Assembly: GCA_023433465.1 (NCBI GenBank)
Contig: JAEZCR010000007.1
Span: 1-18,806, forward strand
From: Pseudomonadota bacterium
GTDB taxonomy: Bacteria; Pseudomonadota; Gammaproteobacteria; Steroidobacterales; Steroidobacteraceae
Reading direction: 5' to 3'
Length of the DNA stretch: 18,806 bases
Under the pieces are notes generated by a model. That model was given only the letters and a program-made list of their open reading frames with translations. It ran no database searches and was not told the DNA's origin. The first letter of the stretch is position 1. Each line of letters starts with the position of its first letter. Below, one piece after another: positions 14,914-18,806 of the stretch. The position numbers were made by a program, and so were the translations under genes.

Positions 14914-15881
14914 GCGAGCGATGCGCGCGCGGGGCAGAAGCGGCAACGTTTGGCCGCGGGCGGTTCGACGCGACGCAGCTCCGGTCGCGGCGCTAGATCG
15001 GCCGGCAGCCGGAATCCCCACGCGAGACCGATGCGGCGCATCGCGAGCAACGCCCACCAGCCCGGATCCCATTCGCCTGGATGAAGACCGAGGCGCGCGG
15101 AGCCCGGATACGCGTGGTGATTGTTGTGCCAACACTCGCCCATCGTGAGCAGCGAGGTCAGGCGGACGTTCCGTCCCTGCACGGCCGCACCGTCGACCAC
15201 GTGACGCATGTCACCGTGGTTGTGCGCAAGGAAGCCAATGATCCAGTGACCGAACACGCCCGTCGTCACGCGCGCGCAGACACCCCAGAAGACAAAGCCC
15301 CATCCACCCCACCAGTAGAACAGCAGCGCCCAGGGCAAGTGCTGCCACATCCAGGTGCGCTCCAGAAAACGGTAGAAGCGGTCATTCGCGATACGCGGCT
15401 CGATGACGAGCAGCGGTTCGTTGCGCAACTCGAGATCGCAGACGAGCTGCCACCACGCGTCCTTCAGGAAGCCGGAGCCGTGGCGTAGATAGTCGTGGCA
15501 GACCGGCAGGCGCTGCGCGTAGTCGCGCAATTCATGCTGTCGGAGCAGGCCGAGCGGGCCCGCGAGGCCGACCTGCACGCCCAGGTATACGAGCACGTAT
15601 TCGACCCAGCGCGGACACTGGAAGCTGTCGTGGATCAGCTTGCGATGGCTGCCGAGCGAATGGCCGAACAGCAGCACGATGGCGGTGCTCACGACGTACA
15701 GCGCGAGCGCCGCGGGACTGAATGTGAACGCGCCTCCGAAGACAGCCGCCGCGGCCATCCCGAGAAACCACGCGCCCTTCACGGGCGAGAACCGGACCTC
15801 ACCGTCGCGGACCTGCTCGACTCCACGATGGCGCACTCGGTGCCGCGACAGGCTCGCCGGCAGCTCGCATGCGCCGGTCAT
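14910..15881 (-). CDS. Membrane fatty-acid desaturase, divergent second histidine box
   Basis: 323 residues, four or more hydrophobic segments (about 37-71, 93-112, 180-202, 206-219). Histidine boxes of the acyl-CoA/acyl-lipid desaturase family are visible: HRKLIH at 79-84 (HxxxxH) and HNNHH at 252-256. The second box, normally HRxHH, is replaced by RQHELRDYAQ (only His116). Extra histidines at 129, 134, 220, 222 and 227 (FLAHNHGDMRH) may complete the di-iron site. Reaction expected: insertion of a double bond into an acyl chain in the inner membrane. The ATG at 15881 begins 3 bases after the ArsR stop, so the regulator and desaturase share an operon. Confidence 0.85.
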   Translation of the reverse strand: MTGACELPASLSRHRVRHRGVEQVRDGEVRFSPVKGAWFLGMAAAAVFGGAFTFSPAALALYVVSTAIVLLFGHSLGSHRKLIHDSFQCPRWVEYVLVYLGVQVGLAGPLGLLRQHELRDYAQRLPVCHDYLRHGSGFLKDAWWQLVCDLELRNEPLLVIEPRIANDRFYRFLERTWMWQHLPWALLFYWWGGWGFVFWGVCARVTTGVFGHWIIGFLAHNHGDMRHVVDGAAVQGRNVRLTSLLTMGECWHNNHHAYPGSARLGLHPGEWDPGWWALLAMRRIGLAWGFRLPADLAPRPELRRVEPPAAKRCRFCPARASLA

Positions 15882-15884
15882 GAC

Positions 15885-16211
15885 TCAGGTGGCCTTCGCC
15901 TTGCGGCGCTTCGCCAATGCGCGGGACTCGCGCTTCAGCGGACCACCGACCGGGCACACCTCGAAGGCGAACCCGGTGAGCGTGTTCACGAGATTGTCGG
16001 GCACGAGCGAGTACAACACGCGCTGGCCGTGCCGCTCGCTGCGCACGAGGCCGGCATTCTCGAGCACGGAAAGGTGCCGCGAGATCGCCGGCGTGCTCAT
16101 CGAAAAGCGCTCGGCGAGCTCGGTGGTGGTGAGCTCGGCCTTCGAGAGGTAGGCGAGGATTTCGCGGCGCGGCCGCGATGCCAGGGCTTCGAATATCTTG
16201 TCGAGTTGCAT
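15885..16211 (-). CDS. ArsR-family helix-turn-helix regulator
   Basis: 108 residues with the ArsR winged helix: IFEALASRPRREILAYLSKA, TTTELAERFSMSTPAISRHL (recognition helix), SVLENAGLVRSERHGQRVLY (wing). Apart from one cysteine (FEVCPVGG) no metal-binding CxC or acidic/His site is seen, so metal sensing is unlikely; small-molecule, redox or dimerisation control is more plausible. The C-terminus is strongly basic (KRESRALAKRRKAKA). It is the first gene of the unit with the desaturase and the SRPBCC membrane protein, and an AT-rich dyad lies 12 bases before its ATG, so autorepression and control of lipid desaturation are inferred. Confidence 0.9.
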   Translation of the reverse strand: MQLDKIFEALASRPRREILAYLSKAELTTTELAERFSMSTPAISRHLSVLENAGLVRSERHGQRVLYSLVPDNLVNTLTGFAFEVCPVGGPLKRESRALAKRRKAKAT

Positions 16212-16222
16212 TCGATGATTAG

Positions 16223-16246
16223 CTAATTCGTTAATTAAGCAATTAG
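16223..16246. promoter_or_regulatory. AT-rich dyad operator, probably for the ArsR regulator
   Basis: CTAATT-CG-TTAATTAA-GC-AATTAG is symmetric at 20 of 24 positions, centred on the perfect palindrome TTAATTAA. A second perfect palindrome, ATTAGCTAAT, overlaps its edge at 16218-16227. ArsR-type winged-helix proteins commonly bind TTAG/CTAA-type dyads. It lies 12 bases before the arsR-type start and overlaps the proposed transcription start, fitting autorepression. Assignment to this regulator is inference. Confidence 0.6.
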
Positions 16247-16272
16247 TACACCGGGCATCCGTGTCCGGTCAA
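16243..16272 (-). promoter_or_regulatory. Candidate promoter of the ArsR-desaturase unit
   Basis: On the minus strand, TTGACC (16272-16267) and TACTAA (16248-16243) are 18 bases apart. The -35 box matches consensus in five of six positions; the -10 box is weak. Transcription would start near 16236, inside the dyad at 16223-16246. Confidence 0.35.
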
Positions 16273-16309
16273 GCGGATCCACGAAATTCCGCGTTAAGTA
16301 CATTCGCGC

Positions 16310-16338
16310 TTGTGGCGGCCCGGGTGGCCGTCTATTAT
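16310..16338 (+). promoter_or_regulatory. Candidate promoter of the GbsR-type operon
   Basis: TTGTGG (16310-16315) and TATTAT (16333-16338) are 17 bases apart, the ideal sigma-70 spacing. The -10 box overlaps the left arm of the palindrome at 16337-16356, so a bound repressor would block polymerase. Confidence 0.45.
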
Positions 16339-16356
16339 TTCTGTGAATACAGAAAT
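16337..16356. promoter_or_regulatory. Palindromic operator, probably for the GbsR/MarR-type regulator
   Basis: ATTTCTGT-GAAT-ACAGAAAT is a perfect inverted repeat with 8-base arms and 4-base spacer, ending 15 bases before the regulator's ATG and covering the proposed -10 and transcription start. The geometry is typical of MarR-superfamily autoregulation; the pairing with this protein is inferred from position. Confidence 0.6.
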
Positions 16357-16371
16357 TACGGACAAGACGAT

Positions 16372-16896
16372 ATGCAGCTCACCGACACCATGCGCCGCTA
16401 CATCGTTCACTGGGGCGAGATGGGCAGCCGCTGGGGCATGAACCGCTCGGTCGCGCAGATCCACGCCCTGCTCTACCTGTCCGAGAAACCTCTGAATGCC
16501 GACGAGATCGGCGAAACGCTCGGCATCGCCCGCTCCAACATCAGCACCGGTCTCAAGGAACTGGTCGCGTGGGATCTCGTGCACGTCACGCACGAGCTCG
16601 GCGACCGCCGCGACTACTTCGCCGCGCAACACGACACGTGGGAGGTCATCCGCGCGATCATGGACGGGCGCAAGAAACGCGAGATCGACCCGACGCTCGC
16701 GGCCCTGCGCGAATGCGCGGCGCAACTCGAGAAGGACAAGGAAACGCCGGCGGTGGTGCGCGAGCGCATCGTCACGCAGCTCGAGTTCCTCGAAACGGTC
16801 ACGCGCTGGTTCGACGCGATGAAACGCATGCCGCGCAAGACGCTGCTCAAGCTCATGCGCATGGGCGAACGCATCGCCAAAGTGATCGGCGACTGA
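16372..16896 (+). CDS. GbsR/MarR-type transcriptional regulator
   Basis: 174 residues. The N-terminal winged helix-turn-helix (about 1-85) reads MRRYIVHWGEMGSRWGMNRS, then ADEIGETLGIARSNISTGLK (recognition helix) and DLVHVTHELGDRRDYFAAQ (wing). The phrase GEMGSRWGMNRSVAQIHALL is characteristic of the GbsR group, whose founding member controls glycine-betaine synthesis; the effector here is unknown. The C-terminal half (about 95-170) is helical and charged, as expected for a dimerisation segment. The ATG at 16372 was chosen over 16261 because the upstream part holds the promoter and operator. It leads a four-gene unit; the next gene starts 6 bases later. Confidence 0.9.
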   Translation: MQLTDTMRRYIVHWGEMGSRWGMNRSVAQIHALLYLSEKPLNADEIGETLGIARSNISTGLKELVAWDLVHVTHELGDRRDYFAAQHDTWEVIRAIMDGRKKREIDPTLAALRECAAQLEKDKETPAVVRERIVTQLEFLETVTRWFDAMKRMPRKTLLKLMRMGERIAKVIGD

Positions 16897-16902
16897 GGAC
16901 CC

Positions 16903-17580
16903 ATGACACAGGCCCAGGCACTGCCCCGCTCTCTTGCCCGCGAAGCCACGCATCGCACGCGGCATGGGTTGCGCGAAGTGCTGGGCGCGCAGGCCTGGGC
17001 CCGGTTGCCGGAGGCGGTGCGTGAACGCTTCGACGAGACAGCCGCGGCCGTGACCTACGCCGGCGCCTACGAGGTCGTGAGGGCGAGCCTGGTCGGCCGG
17101 CTGTTCGCCTGGCTGGGCGTGTTGTTCGGCATGCCGGTCACGCCACGTGTCGGAGCCGCGGTGGCCGCGCGGGTGCGCGTCGAGCCGAACGCGCGTGGAG
17201 TAGTTTGGACGCGCGAGTACGAATGGGCCGACGGGACGACCGACCTCGTGCGCTCCACCAAGGTCGTCGAGGGGCGCGAGCTCATCGAATGCCTGCCGGC
17301 GCGGCTCAACATGCCGCTCGACGTCTACGAAGAACACGGCGCGCTGCACTTCGTGAGCCGCGGCTACTATTTCTTCATTCCCTTTGGCGATCCCGGCTTC
17401 GGCGGCGCCGGCGCCGGCTTGAAGCTCCGGCTGCCCGGCGTATTCTCCCCGGGCGTCACGCACGTCGAACACGTGGATCTCGGTCACGGCTGGTTCCGCT
17501 TCACCATGACCGTCACGCATCCGCTGTTCGGCGAGATGTTATTCCAGACCGGACGCTTCTGCGCCGCGGAGGAATCATGA
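16903..17580 (+). CDS. DUF4166 domain protein
   Basis: 225 residues. The arrangement AWARLPEAVRERFD, a hydrophobic stretch around 60-78, then RVRVEPNARGVVWTREYEW and the C-terminal strands FRFTMTVTHPLFGEMLFQTG fits DUF4166. That family is found alone or fused to saccharopine-dehydrogenase-like or SDR proteins, and its function is unknown. There is no signal peptide; the hydrophobic stretch LVGRLFAWLGVLFGMPV may bind membrane. A GAGGA lies close before the ATG at 16903. Its TGA overlaps the ATG of the epimerase gene (ATGA), so the two proteins are probably made together and may act together. Confidence 0.85.
   Translation: MTQAQALPRSLAREATHRTRHGLREVLGAQAWARLPEAVRERFDETAAAVTYAGAYEVVRASLVGRLFAWLGVLFGMPVTPRVGAAVAARVRVEPNARGVVWTREYEWADGTTDLVRSTKVVEGRELIECLPARLNMPLDVYEEHGALHFVSRGYYFFIPFGDPGFGGAGAGLKLRLPGVFSPGVTHVEHVDLGHGWFRFTMTVTHPLFGEMLFQTGRFCAAEES
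17568..17574 (+). promoter_or_regulatory. Shine-Dalgarno of the TIGR01777 epimerase
   Basis: GGAGGAA, a near-perfect anti-16S match just before the ATG at 17577, inside the end of the DUF4166 gene. It fixes the start within a frame that is open from 17205. Confidence 0.75.
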
Positions 17581-18500
17581 ATGCACGCGGCATCCTCTTC
17601 ACCGGTGCGACGGGCTTCATCGGCCCACATGTTGCGCGCGCGTTGCGCGCGCGGGGCGACACGATCTGGGTCTGGGCGCGCGACGTCGCGAAGGCCCGCG
17701 GGATGTTCGACGAACGAGTGAACGTCGTAGGCGCCCTCGCGCAGATCCCGGCGAACGAGTCCGTCCAGGGCATCGTGAATCTCGCCGGCGCGCCCGTCGT
17801 CGGACCGCCCTGGACGCGCGCGCGTCGGCAGTTGCTGATCGACAGCCGCGTGAAACCCACGCAGGCCGTGCTCGCGTGGGCCGCGACGCGCGTGTCTCCA
17901 CCCCGCGTCATGGTGAGCGCGAGCGCGATCGGCTTTTACGGATCGGGCGGCGAAGACTGGCTCACGGAGGATTCACCGCCCCAGACCGGGTTCCAGTCGC
18001 AGCTCTGCCTGGCCCGCGAGAACGCGGCGGACGCCGCCGAGGCGCAGGGCATGCGCGCCGCGAACCTGCGCTTCGGCCTGGTGTTCGGCCGCGACGGCGG
18101 CATTTATCCGCGCTTCGCGCTCGCGGCGAAGCTCGGCGGCGCGGCCGTGCTGGGAGACGGACGGCAGTGGATGTCCTGGATCCACATCGACGACCTGGTG
18201 CGAATCATCGAATTCGCGCTCGACGATGAATCGATGCGCGGCCCGGTCAACGCCGTCGCGCCGGAGCCCGTGCGGCAGCGCGATTTCCAGCGCGCATTGA
18301 CGCGCGCGCTGCACCGGCCGCTGTGGCTGCGCGTGCCCGCGGCCCTGCTGCGCCTCGGCATGGGCGAAATGGCCGAGCTGCTGACCAGCAGCCAGCGCGT
18401 CACACCCACCAGGCTGCGGCAGTCGAAGTTCGAATTCGAATATCCCGCGCTCGAGGACGCATTGCGCGATCTCACGCGCGGCACAGGAGCAACGTCATGA
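17577..18500 (+). CDS. TIGR01777-family NAD(P)-binding epimerase/oxidoreductase
   Basis: 307 residues. The N-terminus FTGATGFIG (8-16) is the extended-SDR nucleotide-binding loop. VNLAGAPVVGPPWTRARRQ, then MVSASAIGFYGSGGEDWLTE and LRFGLVFGRDGGIYPRFALA, are signature segments of the TIGR01777 (YfcH/SulA-like) group; the C-terminal part (about 245-300) matches the small DUF1731 domain. No physiological substrate is known for this group. Start and stop both form ATGA overlaps with the neighbours (17577-17580 and 18497-18500), showing a tightly coupled operon. The related fusion of TIGR01777 with SRPBCC domains elsewhere suggests a lipid or polyketide-like ligand, but that is inference. Confidence 0.92.
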   Translation: MNARGILFTGATGFIGPHVARALRARGDTIWVWARDVAKARGMFDERVNVVGALAQIPANESVQGIVNLAGAPVVGPPWTRARRQLLIDSRVKPTQAVLAWAATRVSPPRVMVSASAIGFYGSGGEDWLTEDSPPQTGFQSQLCLARENAADAAEAQGMRAANLRFGLVFGRDGGIYPRFALAAKLGGAAVLGDGRQWMSWIHIDDLVRIIEFALDDESMRGPVNAVAPEPVRQRDFQRALTRALHRPLWLRVPAALLRLGMGEMAELLTSSQRVTPTRLRQSKFEFEYPALEDALRDLTRGTGATS

Positions 18501-18806
18501 CCCCACTCACGATCCTCGTCACCGGCATCGCGCTCGTCGCGAGCACGCTCACCGTCATCGCGATCCGCGAGCCCCTGCATCGGCAGCTCGACGCCCTGTG
18601 CGCGACCGGCGCGTCGGCCACGTACTGGACGCGCACGGCCGTCACCGTGCTCTATCTACTTCCGCTGTTCGTCGTGCTGGTGTTCGGCCTGCCGGACCTT
18701 ACGCGCGTCGACGTCACCGCCGCGGAAGTCGCGCGCAGGACCATCGCCGCGGCGGCCTTCGCGCTCGCGAGCATCGTCTCGGTGATGGGATTGCGCATCG
18801 CGGGAC
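18497..18806 (+). CDS. Membrane protein of unknown function, 3'-truncated by window edge
   Basis: The first 103 residues are visible. ATG at 18497 overlaps the epimerase TGA; an AGGAG lies 7 bases upstream. Three hydrophobic segments can be seen: LTILVTGIALVASTLTVIAI near the start, TVLYLLPLFVVLVFGL in the middle, and TIAAAAFALASIVSVMGL at the edge. The loop between the first two (REPLHRQLDALCATGASATY) is polar. No family is recognised. As the fourth gene of the regulator/DUF4166/epimerase unit it may anchor or feed that pathway; this is only context. Confidence 0.75.
   Translation, partial: MTPLTILVTGIALVASTLTVIAIREPLHRQLDALCATGASATYWTRTAVTVLYLLPLFVVLVFGLPDLTRVDVTAAEVARRTIAAAAFALASIVSVMGLRIAG

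Noticed and set aside
16294..17520. 408-codon open frame on the minus strand
   Set aside because: Antisense to the GbsR-type regulator and DUF4166 gene and crosses the promoter region; no recognisable domain.

Overview
The window is dense, GC-rich chromosomal DNA that looks proteobacterial and most likely gammaproteobacterial. Reasons: a GreB elongation factor, gamma-type LemA/TPM, M1 and M13 envelope peptidases, strong G/C preference at third codon positions, and GGGGACAG-type palindromes like those seen between genes in gammaproteobacteria. The exact family cannot be settled by eye; a Steroidobacter/Nevskia/Xanthomonas-like relative is a guess. No rRNA, tRNA, CRISPR array, integrase or transposase was seen, and no stretch over 300 bases lacks a gene.

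Layout, left to right. 1-654: 3' part of a short-chain dehydrogenase. 654-713: a perfect 28-bp-arm palindrome between two convergent genes. 713-1598 (minus): an alkyltransferase-like DNA-damage sensor (Trp in place of the reactive Cys) followed by a small alpha/beta hydrolase. 1704-2201 (plus): a DUF4442 hotdog-fold protein. 2209-7381 (minus): M1 aminopeptidase, rhomboid protease, a lone contractile-tail sheath protein and a secreted protein of unknown function, packed like one operon. 7392-7531: a long composite inverted repeat that supplies the stop codon of the next gene. 7529-8755 (minus): LysM/YkuD L,D-transpeptidase lipoprotein. 8805-10884 (minus): lemA plus two TPM-domain genes. 10919-12979 (minus): M13 metallopeptidase lipoprotein. 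13014-13046: an intrinsic terminator ending a 64-residue conserved-looking small gene (13108-13302, minus). 13409-13909 (plus): greB. 13897-16211 (minus): ArsR regulator, fatty-acid desaturase, membrane/SRPBCC protein. 16372-18806 (plus): GbsR/MarR-type regulator, DUF4166 protein, TIGR01777 epimerase and the start of a membrane protein, joined by ATGA overlaps.

Functionally, the left and middle parts concern the cell envelope: secreted or lipid-anchored peptidases, peptidoglycan cross-linking, intramembrane proteolysis and LemA/TPM. The right part holds two divergent, self-contained units, each led by its own small regulator. Between the two regulators lie two dyad operators and candidate promoters that overlap them, which fits autorepression: one unit would control membrane-lipid desaturation, the other an uncharacterised redox/epimerase pathway.

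The most unusual item is the phage-like tail sheath gene at 3035-4729. It sits among ordinary envelope genes with no tube, baseplate, spike or ATPase gene in view, and its stop is 1 base from the start of an unrecognised secreted protein.
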